Shown here: positions 1 to 8,175 of the stretch, one piece after another
Layout of the letters: each line of letters opens with the position of its first letter
How positions within the stretch are numbered: position 1 is the first letter of the stretch
DNA from: Actinomycetota bacterium
Lineage (GTDB): Bacteria; Actinomycetota; Thermoleophilia; Solirubrobacterales; Solirubrobacteraceae
Assembly: GCA_009699865.1 (NCBI GenBank)
Contig: WLNJ01000002.1
Span: forward strand, 47,385-111,384
DNA length: 64,000 nucleotides
Reading direction: 5' to 3'
Translations under genes and position numbers: made by a program
Notes under the pieces: model-generated
Database searches by the model: none
What the model was told of the DNA's origin: nothing
Seen by the model: the letters and a program-made list of their open reading frames with translations, nothing else

Positions 1-895
1 CCCGCCTAGTCGAGAGCTTGCTCTCCTTGAAGATCTTCAGCCGCGTGGGGGCCCCATTTAGGTCGGTCTCCAATGACGCCACAGCGTTGGCATCCAGCTG
101 CGCGTCGAGTCCACCACCGAACAGATCGAGAATCCCCGTGACCCGATCATCTAGGCGCATGAACCAGGTTGTGCCCGTCTTGGTTGTACGGCGGCCCAAG
201 GCACCGCGAAGTGTCGCCTCGAGCTTGCCGCCGATCGGCCCAGTTCCAAAACCGAGCGACCCACCGGCGGTGAAACCGCCCGATATCCAGCGTTCATCCG
301 GCTCAGGTGGAGGTTTGGGCGCTCCCGCTAGGACGCCACAGAGAGGACAGACCTTCCCTAGGGCGCTTCTAAGGCGTCCATCGAGCCTCTGGGAGCCTCC
401 GAACGCACTAAGGAAGCTCTGGGCCGCCTTTGCGCTTGGGAGCACCCAGACGCGCCCAGAGGTCACAGCAGCGCCCCCGTCGATAGCTGCCTCCCCTCTG
501 GCTCCCCACGGTCCGAGCCGCATGTGCGCGCCGACTGCGGCTCCGAGCCCCGCGCGTGCCCCATCCGAGAAGGACACCCTCACCTTCCCGTTCGACATTG
601 ACTCGACCACCAGACCGAGTTGAGCAGCGAGCCGCACTATTCCCACATCAACTGAGAACTGCTGGTTTCCAGTCTTCCGGGCAAGCGGGCAGACCTCAAG
701 ATCAGCTGGCAACGACGCGGCGTGGATAGGTGGGCATCGCTGCTCTGACACCTCGCAGATGCCCCGTCTGATTGATGCCTCCACGGCGGCCCCTAGGCCA
801 CCGCTCGTCAGAGCCGTAGCTGCCCCGAGAACGATCATCACCAGCAAGGACAAGGCTAGGTATTCCGTGGTGCCTTGCCCGGAGTCATCGCGCAT
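1..895 (-). CDS. Flp/TadE-pilin-like surface protein, C-terminus cut by window edge
   Basis: The minus-strand frame is open from an ATG at 895 to the window edge (about 298 residues, no stop seen). The N-terminus reads MRDDSGQGTTEYLAL and is followed by a hydrophobic stretch (residues about 12-30). This is the short basic head, GQ-T-EY motif and hydrophobic helix of type IVb (Flp) pilins and Tad pseudopilins, normally cut by a prepilin peptidase. A paired-cysteine segment follows (ICEVSEQRC, later EVCPL and VCPLCG). The rest is glycine-rich with alternating hydrophobic residues, suggesting beta structure. At about 300 or more residues it is far longer than a Flp pilin, so it is more likely a surface protein carrying a pilin-type signal than a structural pilin. 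No clear ribosome site precedes the ATG and an upstream start is possible. Divergent from the ABC exporter. No function is assigned. Confidence 0.7.
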   Translation of the reverse strand, partial: MRDDSGQGTTEYLALSLLVMIVLGAATALTSGGLGAAVEASIRRGICEVSEQRCPPIHAASLPADLEVCPLARKTGNQQFSVDVGIVRLAAQLGLVVESMSNGKVRVSFSDGARAGLGAAVGAHMRLGPWGARGEAAIDGGAAVTSGRVWVLPSAKAAQSFLSAFGGSQRLDGRLRSALGKVCPLCGVLAGAPKPPPEPDERWISGGFTAGGSLGFGTGPIGGKLEATLRGALGRRTTKTGTTWFMRLDDRVTGILDLFGGGLDAQLDANAVASLETDLNGAPTRLKIFKESKLSTRR

Positions 896-1007
896 ACGCC
901 GAGCATCGCTCAGCGATCGTCCGTTTCGCTCCGATTTGCTGAACTTGGAACTGTCCCGTGAGGCAACCGCGCGTCTTTGCCGCTGGCGCAATGGGAAGAT
1001 GCCAACT

Positions 1008-1880
1008 GTGAGCAGCAGCGACACAGCGATCGAGGTCATTGACCTCCACAAGTCCTATGGGGAGACAGAGGCTGTAGCCGGCCTCTCATTCGAGGTGCGC
1101 CGGGGTGAGGTGTTCGGACTGCTTGGACCAAACGGCGCCGGGAAAACTACGACGGTGGAGATCCTCGAGGGCTACCGGGCCCGCACCAGTGGCAGAGTGA
1201 CCGTCCTCGGACTTGACCCTGAAGGTCGCCCGCGCGACCTGCGTGAGCGTGTTGGGATTGTCCTCCAGAACAGCGCTCTTTATGCCAACCTCACAGTGCA
1301 CGAGGCTCTTTCGCACTTCGCCAGCCTCTACCCAGCGCCACGCAACGTTGATGAGACGATCGCTCTGGTGGGCCTGCAGGGCAAGGAGGACGGTCGTAGC
1401 CGCACCCTCTCGGGTGGCCAGAGGCGCCGCCTAGACCTAGCCTTGGCTCTGATCGGTGATCCGGACCTTGTCTTCCTTGACGAACCCACCACGGGGTTTG
1501 ACCCTCAAGCTCGCCGTGCCGCCTGGGAGACCATCCGCTCGCTCCGTTCGCTCGGCACGACGATTGTCCTCACGACCCACTATCTCGACGAGGCCCAAGA
1601 GCTGGCAGACCGAGTTGCCATCATCAAGGACGGCCGCGTCGTGGCCGAGGGAACCCCGCAGGACATCGGCGGGGCGACAGCCCACCAGGCCCGTGTGAGC
1701 TGGACTGACGAATACGGGGCTAAGCAGGAGATCGAAACGGACATGCCGACAAAGCTCCTGCACGAGATCACCGGGACAGCCTTAGCTGCCGGTCGGGAAC
1801 TTACTGGCCTCAAGGTCAGCCGCCCAAGCCTTGAAGACATCTACTTGGACCTCACAATGGAGGAGCCGGGAGATGAGTAA
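1008..1880 (+). CDS. ABC transporter ATP-binding protein (DrrA/CcmA-type exporter)
   Basis: ATPase subunit of an ABC-2 exporter; it couples ATP hydrolysis at the inner membrane face to export of an unknown substrate. Walker A GPNGAGKTT lies at about residues 40-48, the signature LSGGQRRR at about 134, Walker B LVFLDEPTTGFD next, and the H-loop TTHYLDEA after it. The C-terminal tail (residues about 230-290) is typical of the drug-resistance DrrA group. The GTG at 1008 is chosen because GGGAAG lies 9 nt upstream; an ATG at 999 is also in frame. The frame stays open upstream to 759, but that part has no ABC similarity and covers the divergent pilin-like gene. The stop overlaps the permease start, so the two are surely co-translated. 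Substrate cannot be inferred. Confidence 0.93.
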   Translation: MSSSDTAIEVIDLHKSYGETEAVAGLSFEVRRGEVFGLLGPNGAGKTTTVEILEGYRARTSGRVTVLGLDPEGRPRDLRERVGIVLQNSALYANLTVHEALSHFASLYPAPRNVDETIALVGLQGKEDGRSRTLSGGQRRRLDLALALIGDPDLVFLDEPTTGFDPQARRAAWETIRSLRSLGTTIVLTTHYLDEAQELADRVAIIKDGRVVAEGTPQDIGGATAHQARVSWTDEYGAKQEIETDMPTKLLHEITGTALAAGRELTGLKVSRPSLEDIYLDLTMEEPGDE

Positions 1881-2655
1881 CTTCGCCCAGCAACAAGCAC
1901 CTCATCGCCGCTCGGCGGTCACCCTCGCTTGGAGGCAGTACCGGTTAGAGCGCAAGCTGTTTTGGCGCAATCCCTCGGCAGCATTTTTCAATCTGATGCT
2001 CCCGCTACTTCTCCTCCTCCTCTTCGGTGCCGTCTTCGCCGGGAACAAGAAGTACGTGGATGTAATCGTTCCGGGCATCGCCGGGATGGGAGTAATGGCA
2101 TCAACATTCTCAGCCCTTGCCTTCAACCTCACCTTCCTGCGCGAGCAAGGTGTCCTCAAGCGCGTCCGCGGAACGCCAATGCCACCGGCGTCCTACCTCT
2201 CTGGTCTGTTGGCCAACGCGGTTACCAACGCAGTCATCCAGATAACTGTGGTCATCCTCGTGGCCAGGTTTGGCTTCGGCGTGGGCTGGCCAAAGAACTG
2301 GATTGAGCTCGGGATCTTCCTTGCTGTCGGTGTCGCCACCTTCGGCGCCCTCGGCGTCGCTTTTTCCCACGCGATACCCAACTTCGATGCGGCCCCCGCA
2401 TATGTCAATGCGATCTTCCTGCCAGTGATTTTCATCAGCGGGGTCTTCTATGACACTCAGACAGCTCCCGCCTTCCTCAAAGAGATCGCACAAATCCTCC
2501 CCCTCACGCACCTGATCGACGGCCTCTCAGCAGCAATGGTGAGTGGCAAGGCGATTAGTACCCAGTTGGGCTCACTTGCGGTCCTGCTCGCCTGGGGCGC
2601 AGTCGGCGGAGTACTAGCCGTCCGTGGCTTCTCCTGGGACGAACGCGGAAACTAG
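1873..2655 (+). CDS. ABC-2 type transporter permease
   Basis: Integral membrane partner of the preceding ATPase, about 260 residues. After a short hydrophilic N-terminus it shows about six hydrophobic segments, the first around PSAAFFNLMLPLLLLLLFGAV, with a central segment ending in a YLSGLLANAV-type loop typical of the ABC2_membrane family. The ATG at 1873 overlaps the last codons of the ATPase gene by 8 bp and is preceded by GAGGAG within that gene, which decides this start over one in the same frame at 1831. Together the two genes form a minimal half-size exporter like DrrAB. The likely cargo class (drug, lipid or glycoconjugate) is not visible in the sequence. Confidence 0.92.
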   Translation: MSNFAQQQAPHRRSAVTLAWRQYRLERKLFWRNPSAAFFNLMLPLLLLLLFGAVFAGNKKYVDVIVPGIAGMGVMASTFSALAFNLTFLREQGVLKRVRGTPMPPASYLSGLLANAVTNAVIQITVVILVARFGFGVGWPKNWIELGIFLAVGVATFGALGVAFSHAIPNFDAAPAYVNAIFLPVIFISGVFYDTQTAPAFLKEIAQILPLTHLIDGLSAAMVSGKAISTQLGSLAVLLAWGAVGGVLAVRGFSWDERGN

Positions 2656-2659
2656 AAGT

Positions 2660-3259
2660 TCAGAAAATCCAGTTCGCGGGCACATCGCCCGTGATCTGAA
2701 CCGGTACCGCTGCAAGCGGCCCAACCTCGTACTCATCTCGCAAGACTGAACCAACGACACAGTCGTACCAATCGTCTCCATGGCGATGGAATCTCCGCAG
2801 TGTGCCCTCCTCGGTGAATCCGACCTTCCCTAGGGCGCCACGGGATCTCTCATTAGTCACGGCGGCATAGACGCTGAGGCGATCAATCCCCATTGCTCTG
2901 AACGCCAACGCGGCCATCATCGCCTTCAGCTCAGTGTTCACCCCAGTTCCCCACTCTGGCTTAGTTAGCCAAGTGCCAATCACCACACTCCGATCACGCG
3001 GACGGGGTTCAGTAAAGGCGGTCACACCAAGTACCTCGTCGCCCCGAGTAACAAGGAAGCCAAGTTCCTCTCCAGCCTCTACCTGTCTGGGCATGCCGCC
3101 AATGAAGCTTTCTGCCTGGCTTAACTCGGTGTATGGACCCCAAGAGAGATAGCGCGTTGTCTCCACATCACTCCCGATCTCAAACAGCTGGGGTGCGTCG
3201 CTCAGCTGCGCGAAACGGAGAACCAAGTTTGGGCCTTGGATCTTGAGGGACTCAGACAT
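2660..3259 (-). CDS. GNAT N-acetyltransferase (RimJ/RimL-like)
   Basis: A 199-residue acetyl-CoA-dependent N-acetyltransferase. The N-terminal LVLRFAQLSDAPQLFEI matches the opening strand and helix of RimJ/RimL-type enzymes. The acetyl-CoA-binding region is around TKPEWGTGVNTELKAMM (about residues 108-124), with a Gly-rich turn weaker than the usual Q/RxxGxG/A. SVYAAVTNERSRGALGKVGF carries the N-x-x-S motif and the GF turn of motif B. AGGAT lies 6-10 nt upstream of the ATG. It converges with the ABC permease (4 bp gap) and is divergent from gpgS. It may act on a ribosomal protein N-terminus or on an antibiotic or amino acid; the substrate is unknown. Confidence 0.88.
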   Translation of the reverse strand: MSESLKIQGPNLVLRFAQLSDAPQLFEIGSDVETTRYLSWGPYTELSQAESFIGGMPRQVEAGEELGFLVTRGDEVLGVTAFTEPRPRDRSVVIGTWLTKPEWGTGVNTELKAMMAALAFRAMGIDRLSVYAAVTNERSRGALGKVGFTEEGTLRRFHRHGDDWYDCVVGSVLRDEYEVGPLAAVPVQITGDVPANWIF

Positions 3260-3371
3260 ACGGTGATCCTAAGGCCGCAGCCTGATCTCGCGAGAGCTTG
3301 GGCGCAAACACCAAGACGGGCTGCGTGCCAAGTTCCTCACCCTAACCCCAAATCTGCGCAATGCTTACGCG

Positions 3372-4289
3372 ATGACCACTGCACGGGACTGGCTACGTCA
3401 CAACAGTTTTCATCACGCAGAGTTCCCTGCACAGCGGATCGCCTTGCGTAGGGAGAGCTCTATCAGCGTTTGCTTGCCAGCACGGAATGAGGAGCGGACG
3501 ATCGGCCCCATCGTCGCCGCCCTAATGCCACTGGTTGAACGCGGGACAATTGATCAGGTTGTAGTCGTTGACCAATCAACGGATGGAACGGCTGAGATCG
3601 CCGAGCGCCTTGGCGCTGAGGTGCACACTCAGTCAAGCCTGATGCCTGAATACGGTCCAGTCCTCGGCAAGGGTGATGCGATGTGGCGGGCCTTGAGCGT
3701 TATCAGTGGCGACATCATCTGCTTCCTTGACGCCGACTCGGAGAACTTCACAGAACACTTCGCCTGTGGACTAATCGGCCCACTCGTAGAGCACGACCAC
3801 ATCTCCTTCGTGAAGGGCTTCTACCGCCGCCCATTCCGCCAAGCCGGAGTGACTCTCCCCGAGGGAGGCGGCCGCGTGACAGAACTAATGGCTCGACCAC
3901 TCCTGAACCTCTTCTATCCAGACTTGGCTGGTGTACGCCAACCCCTCGCGGGCGAGATAGCCGTTCGCCGCGAAGTCATCGAACAGATGCCCATGCTGAC
4001 CGGTTACGGGGTTGACATCTCACTGCTAATTGACGCCTACCGCTACGGAGGCCTTGAGTCCATCGCTCAGGTTGACCTTGACACCCGTCAGAACGATCAC
4101 CAACAGCTGGGCGACCTTGGACCAATGTCATTCGCTGTACTCAGGGCCGTGGCCAGCCGCCTCCAGATGGACGGTCGCCTCGACGAAGTGGGACCCACCA
4201 CCTTCCTTGCTGCCCAAGGCACCGCAATGAGCGAGCTCGAGATCAGCCACGCCGAACGCCCAGCGTTCGCGTCAGTTACTGCCGGCTAG
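3372..4289 (+). CDS. gpgS: Glucosyl-3-phosphoglycerate synthase (GT2/GT81 family)
   Basis: Retaining GT-A glycosyltransferase of 305 residues. Known GpgS enzymes transfer glucose from an NDP-glucose to 3-phosphoglycerate, the first step toward glucosylglycerate and, in mycobacteria, methylglucose lipopolysaccharide. Visible features: N-terminal nucleotide fold ISVCLPARNEERTIG (about 31-45), VVVVDQSTDGT, the metal-binding DAD at residues 120-122, the GKGDAMWRAL loop, and the FYRRPF / GGRVTEL segment characteristic of GpgS rather than generic GT2. The C-terminal part has GYGVDISLLIDAY. The size fits the family (about 300-330). It stands alone, divergent from the GNAT gene. No partner phosphatase (GpgP) is in the window. 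The ATG has no obvious ribosome site. Confidence 0.85.
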   Translation: MTTARDWLRHNSFHHAEFPAQRIALRRESSISVCLPARNEERTIGPIVAALMPLVERGTIDQVVVVDQSTDGTAEIAERLGAEVHTQSSLMPEYGPVLGKGDAMWRALSVISGDIICFLDADSENFTEHFACGLIGPLVEHDHISFVKGFYRRPFRQAGVTLPEGGGRVTELMARPLLNLFYPDLAGVRQPLAGEIAVRREVIEQMPMLTGYGVDISLLIDAYRYGGLESIAQVDLDTRQNDHQQLGDLGPMSFAVLRAVASRLQMDGRLDEVGPTTFLAAQGTAMSELEISHAERPAFASVTAG

Positions 4290-5846
4290 TCAGGCCGGAA
4301 CTGCCGCGGCCCGCCAGTCGCGCATGAGCAGCGCCAGGTCGGACTCTGAGGGAGACGCCCAGCCCGGTGCGATCCCAAACTCAGCCGCCACCGATCGAGA
4401 CCCCTCACGCCCGTTGAGCACATCCACATCATCTGGACGCAGCGCCGCGGGGTGAACCGCCCCAGCTGTGCGAGCAAGCGCCAAGATCTCCTCGCGGATA
4501 CCGAATAGGTAGCGACCGACACGCTCGGATTTGCTCGCTGGATCAATCCCCCGAGCAAGCCATTTGTTCTGAGTGGCAACCCCCGTTGGGCAGCGGTCGG
4601 TATGGCAGCGCTGCGATTGAATGCAGCCCGCCGACAGCATCACTTCCCTGCCGACGTTGATCCAGTCGCAGCCAATCGCAAACGCCTGAATGCCCCTCTC
4701 AGGAAGGCCGAGCCGGCCAGAGGCAGCGATCACTACCTGTTGGTTGATCCCGTGCTCTCCAAAGATCCGGACAACGGTCGCGAGCGCAAGGGTAAGCGGG
4801 AGTCCGACATTGTCAGTGAAAGCGAGCGGTGCCGCGCCCGTGCCGCCTTCACCGCCATCGATCACGACGAAGTCCACCCCCCGATCTTCCGACGCCATCA
4901 GCTTGGCGAGGCGGGCCCAGAAGCCTTCGTCCCCGACCGCAGATTTGATGCCTACTGGCAAGCCAGTCGCGTCAGCAATCCGCTCGACGAAATCGAGCAG
5001 ACTGTCCTCATCGCTGAAAGCCCGGTGGTATGGCGGGCTGACACAGTCAACCCCCGCTGGAACTCCCCTGATTGCCGCTATCTCGCTTGAGACCTTGACC
5101 GCAGGGAGCATTCCACCCAACCCTGCCTTGGCACCTTGACTGAGCTTGACCTCAATGGCCCTGACCGGATTCTGCTGGCAAATTGCCACTAGCCGCGCGA
5201 GGTCAAAGTTTCCCTTCTCGTCTCTACATCCGAAGTATCCGGTGCCGACCTGGAAGATCAGGTCGCCTCCGCACTGGTGATAGGGACTCAGTCCCCCCTC
5301 TCCCGTGCTCTGGAAGGCACCTCCAATAGTCGCCCCGCGGTTGAGGGACTCGACTGCCGGTCCACTTAGAGCCCCAAAGCTCATTCCGCTGATATTGACA
5401 ATTGAGGCAGGCCGGAAAGCGTGGGTTCTCCCCCGATGAGCGCCGAGAATCTTCGCCACTGGCACTGGTGAGCCGGGGATCGGAACCGGGCCTTGTGGTG
5501 GGAACGCTGCCGGTCTCACAATCACATGGTTGGGAGTCAGCTCAAGATCCATGTCCGTCCCGAATCCGAATCGATTGTCCTGCCCCTTCGATGTGGAGTA
5601 GATCCAGCGCCGCTGGTCCCTGCTGAACGGCCGCTCACTGTCGTTGCTCGTGACGATGTACTGCCGCAACTCGGGGCCCACTAGCTCAAGGATGAAACGG
5701 AAGTGACCCAAGATCGGCCATGTCCGCAGGATCGAGTGCTTCTTCTGCGTGATGTCCCAGATAACTAGGACCAGAAGGAGCGCTGCAATACCAAGTAGGA
5801 CCAGCCAACCGTTACTCACATCAACCACGCTACCAGCGGGTCCCAT
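4290..5846 (-). CDS. FMN-binding glutamate synthase-like protein (GltB domain 2), membrane-anchored
   Basis: Stand-alone glutamate synthase synthase domain of about 518 residues. An N-terminal membrane segment (NGWLVLLGIAALLLVLVIW) is followed by a linker and a TIM-barrel FMN domain with ISGMSFGALSGPAVESLNRG, the VIDGGEGGTGAAPLAF phosphate-binding region and a 3Fe-4S cysteine motif CIQSQRCHTDRCPTG like that of GltB. It lacks the class II amidotransferase domain of true glutamate synthase, so it cannot itself release ammonia from glutamine. The ATG at 5846 is used; a TTG at 5858 would overlap the upstream amidotransferase gene by 4 bp. Third gene of a LOG-amidotransferase-FMN protein operon. 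The reaction is unproven: glutamate synthesis or another FMN-linked amination. Confidence 0.85.
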   Translation of the reverse strand: MGPAGSVVDVSNGWLVLLGIAALLLVLVIWDITQKKHSILRTWPILGHFRFILELVGPELRQYIVTSNDSERPFSRDQRRWIYSTSKGQDNRFGFGTDMDLELTPNHVIVRPAAFPPQGPVPIPGSPVPVAKILGAHRGRTHAFRPASIVNISGMSFGALSGPAVESLNRGATIGGAFQSTGEGGLSPYHQCGGDLIFQVGTGYFGCRDEKGNFDLARLVAICQQNPVRAIEVKLSQGAKAGLGGMLPAVKVSSEIAAIRGVPAGVDCVSPPYHRAFSDEDSLLDFVERIADATGLPVGIKSAVGDEGFWARLAKLMASEDRGVDFVVIDGGEGGTGAAPLAFTDNVGLPLTLALATVVRIFGEHGINQQVVIAASGRLGLPERGIQAFAIGCDWINVGREVMLSAGCIQSQRCHTDRCPTGVATQNKWLARGIDPASKSERVGRYLFGIREEILALARTAGAVHPAALRPDDVDVLNGREGSRSVAAEFGIAPGWASPSESDLALLMRDWRAAAVPA

Positions 5847-5854
5847 CCCTGAGG

Positions 5855-6562
5855 TCAAGCAGCGGAGTTGGCCTCAACGACAGCAAGGAATCTGTCGGCG
5901 ATCTCAGCACCGATCAGCTCAGCCTCAGCGCCGTACCGTTCTAGCCCAGCTCGTATTCCAGCGACATCGACTCGCTCAGCGGTGAGCCGCTCGATGGCAC
6001 TCGCAATCCACTCCTCGACTATCTGACCGGTGGCCTCCAGATGGAACTGGACGCCCCATGCGTTGGCGTCCAGAACCTTGAACGCCTGCTCACACACGGT
6101 TACTGCCGCAGTCCTTGCCACCGCATCAGAGAGCTTGATCTTGTAGCGGTGCCAGGCCAGAAGGTGGGTGCCTCCATCTGGAATGACACTCAGCAGTGGA
6201 TCGTCGCTTGATGCGATCACAGGGTGGATCTCGACCCAGCCAATCTCTGGCTGGTCCATCCGGATTGCCGTTCCGCCAACCTCTTCAGCAAGGAGTTGCG
6301 CGCCAAAGCAAACTGCCAAGAGCGGAATGCCTAATTCCAGCGCGAGTGACACCTCGGCCCGCACCGCCCCTACCCACGGCTCGAAGCGGTCGTCGTCCGG
6401 GTTGGCTTCAGATCCGAGGATGATGATCCCGTCAAACGGACCCGCTGGTGGTGAGTCAAAGCGGGGCTCCCACCAAGTGACATCTGCTCCCGCATGCGCA
6501 ATGGGGGCCTCAAGCGCGCCCAGCGGAGTGTCGGCATCAGGCTGGACAACAAGCAGTTTCAT
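5855..6562 (-). CDS. Class I glutamine amidotransferase (GMP-synthase-like)
   Basis: A 235-residue GATase1 domain that should hydrolyse glutamine to glutamate and ammonia. The nucleophile elbow LLAVCFGAQLLAE puts the catalytic cysteine at residue 85, and WGVQFHLEAT supplies the His and Glu of the triad. The oxyanion-type glycines are in IIILGSEANPDD. The full triad argues for activity. It overlaps the LOG gene by 4 bp upstream (ATG within its stop region) and abuts or overlaps the FMN glutamate-synthase-like gene downstream, so all three are probably translated together. Related stand-alone proteins act in gamma-glutamyl hydrolysis or as ammonia donors; an ammonia-donor role to the neighbouring FMN protein is inference. 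Confidence 0.9.
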   Translation of the reverse strand: MKLLVVQPDADTPLGALEAPIAHAGADVTWWEPRFDSPPAGPFDGIIILGSEANPDDDRFEPWVGAVRAEVSLALELGIPLLAVCFGAQLLAEEVGGTAIRMDQPEIGWVEIHPVIASSDDPLLSVIPDGGTHLLAWHRYKIKLSDAVARTAAVTVCEQAFKVLDANAWGVQFHLEATGQIVEEWIASAIERLTAERVDVAGIRAGLERYGAEAELIGAEIADRFLAVVEANSAA

Positions 6563-7296
6563 CCCGTACTCCTGACTGCAGCTAGGTCAATCTCGGCTTG
6601 CACGGCGGCAAGGGCCTCCTGCGGCGTGTCGGCGATGTGGACCAGCTGTCGGTCGTCAGCATCCACCAGACCTAGTCCCATCAATTTGTCCTCAATCCAC
6701 TCAAGCATTCCGCCCCAGAATGTCGAGTCGAGCAGAACCAAGGGGAAATGCTCAATCTTTCCGGTCTGCATCAGCACGAGAGCTTCGAACATCTCGTCCA
6801 AGGTGCCAAAGCCACCGGGTGCAATCAGGAACCCACTTGAGTAGCGGACGAACATCAGACGCCTCACAAAGAAGTGCTCAAATGTGATTGAGAGATCCAA
6901 ATATGGGTTGGGCTCCTGCTCATGAGGGAGAGAGATATTGCATCCGACGGAGAGGGCGCCCGCATCCTTAGCCCCTCGGTTGGCTGCCTCCATCACGCCG
7001 GGGCCGCCTCCGGTGATGATGGAAAATCCGCTCTCCCCGAGGAGCTTTGCCGTGTCTCGGGCGAGTGCGTAGTGCTGGTGTGTCCGCTCTGTTCGGGAGG
7101 AGCCGAAGACTGAGACGGCAAGCTCAATCTGAGCCATCGTCGCGAAGCCAGTTTCAATCTCGTCGCGAATGCGATCAACCCGGGCAGGGTCCCCTATCGC
7201 AAGATGCGAACCGGCCCAAGCAAGGAGCTCACGGTCAATAGCTCCCTTTCCACCTAGATTCACCTCTACATGGTCGCCGTCTATGGATTCAGACAC
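6559..7296 (-). CDS. LOG-family protein (cytokinin riboside 5'-monophosphate phosphoribohydrolase type)
   Basis: Rossmann-fold protein of the lysine-decarboxylase-like / LOG family, about 245 residues. Members cleave the N-glycosidic bond of nucleotide 5'-monophosphates, or bind them. The two diagnostic motifs are present: GGGPGVMEAANRGA and PGGFGTLDEMFEAL (PGGxGTxxE). AVSVFGSSRT is the first nucleotide-binding turn. The start is uncertain: GTG at 7296 is preceded by TGAGG; TTG codons at 7308 and 7317 are also in frame. An N-terminal extension of about 60 residues precedes the core. First gene of a three-gene operon with an amidotransferase and an FMN glutamate-synthase-like protein, linked by a 4 bp overlap. 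The physiological nucleotide substrate is unknown. Confidence 0.87.
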   Translation of the reverse strand: MSESIDGDHVEVNLGGKGAIDRELLAWAGSHLAIGDPARVDRIRDEIETGFATMAQIELAVSVFGSSRTERTHQHYALARDTAKLLGESGFSIITGGGPGVMEAANRGAKDAGALSVGCNISLPHEQEPNPYLDLSITFEHFFVRRLMFVRYSSGFLIAPGGFGTLDEMFEALVLMQTGKIEHFPLVLLDSTFWGGMLEWIEDKLMGLGLVDADDRQLVHIADTPQEALAAVQAEIDLAAVRSTG

Positions 7297-7329
7297 GACC
7301 TCAGTCAAGCAGAGCAACCAGCGAGCTGA

Positions 7330-8175
7330 TTAGTGAGTGCATCTCCAGCCATGGATCTTCCGCCTTGCTACCGCCGGTGGAAGAACATGAAGCTTCGCGT
7401 GACTCAGTGAGCTACCTCCACCCCGCGTGGCTGGTGCTGGGCGGTAGACATCAATGTGGCGCCCCTTGATCGCCCCACCGGTGTCTTGGGCACAGAGCCA
7501 GTTTCGGCGATACGGAATCTTGACTGCGCTTCCAAAGCTGATGACCTTCGGGTCAACGGCGATCGACCCCCAATCCTTCAGAGGGCGTGATGCGCCATTA
7601 CCGAAACGGACGTACTTGGGCGGCACCCAGATAACACCCTTTCCTCTGGACCAGCCTCCCGCCGAAAGCCTAAACGTGACCTTTCTGTGACCGGCAGGAG
7701 CCTTCGTCCACCAAAAGCCTTCGTTGAGCCAGAAGGGTGGCCATACTGCCAGCCCTTGACTGCCGCCCATCCAGTGGCCTCCGCTTACCCAGTGAACGTG
7801 CGCTCCGCTCTCTGCGGTTCCGTCACCCTCCATGGCAACGCCGCTGGACGAGTAGAGCCAGTCAACGCGATGAAGCCCCTTCAAGCCCGGTGCCTTGATC
7901 TTGACCCCCTTGAACCAGCGCTCTGGGACCGACCAGTACTGGGTGATCAGAACCCCGGTCAGGTCCTGCTCTGTCTTGATGGGAAAGCGCGGGACTGGCT
8001 TCTTGGGCTTCGGCTTCGGCTTCGGCTTTGGCTTCGGCTTGACCGTTGTGGTCGTGGTTCCGGGCTCCGCGCCTCCTGACGTGTCAGCCAAGGCAACCGT
8101 GTTGCTCGCAGCAAACGCACAACCCGCAAGGGCCGTAACCACTGCAGCAGTTGTGCGTTTGTTAGTCATCGTCAT
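7330..8175 (-). CDS. Secreted 3D-domain protein with Lys-Pro linker
   Basis: A 281-residue exported protein. A signal peptide (TAAVVTALAGCAFAASNTVALA) precedes a Thr run and a (KP)n linker at about residues 45-60, like the rigid spacers of wall-spanning proteins. The C-terminal part has the three aspartates of the 3D domain: IAVDPKVI, CAQDTGGAIKG and HIDVY. This double-psi barrel occurs in MltA-type lytic transglycosylases and RpfB-type resuscitation factors and usually cleaves or binds peptidoglycan. The middle, Trp-rich region (HWVSGGHWMGGSQ) is not recognised. The start overlaps the end of the polysaccharide deacetylase gene by 4 bp, so both are likely co-expressed wall-remodelling enzymes. 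The domain call is good; catalytic activity is inferred. Confidence 0.82.
   Translation of the reverse strand: MTMTNKRTTAAVVTALAGCAFAASNTVALADTSGGAEPGTTTTTVKPKPKPKPKPKPKKPVPRFPIKTEQDLTGVLITQYWSVPERWFKGVKIKAPGLKGLHRVDWLYSSSGVAMEGDGTAESGAHVHWVSGGHWMGGSQGLAVWPPFWLNEGFWWTKAPAGHRKVTFRLSAGGWSRGKGVIWVPPKYVRFGNGASRPLKDWGSIAVDPKVISFGSAVKIPYRRNWLCAQDTGGAIKGRHIDVYRPAPATRGGGSSLSHAKLHVLPPAVARRKIHGWRCTH
8006..8040. repeat. GGCTTC hexamer repeat encoding the Lys-Pro linker
   Basis: Near-perfect tandem copies of ggcttc with one ggcttt variant, lying in frame inside the 3D-domain protein gene. On the coding strand they read as alternating Lys and Pro codons. Such a repeat can change length by slippage in multiples of six bases, keeping the frame. 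It is a coding repeat, not a separate element. Confidence 0.85.

Noticed and set aside
18..623. A 201-codon plus-strand frame at the left edge
   Set aside because: Pro/Ser/Arg-rich; the minus strand over the same bases reads as a pilin-like protein with a clear N-terminal signal.
759..1007. In-frame N-terminal extension of the ABC ATPase
   Set aside because: Covers the divergent pilin-like gene start, has no ABC similarity, and a Shine-Dalgarno stands before the GTG at 1008.
8006..8040. Hexamer repeat considered as a CRISPR or other array
   Set aside because: The units are 6 bp, contiguous and in frame with a secreted protein; there are no spacers.
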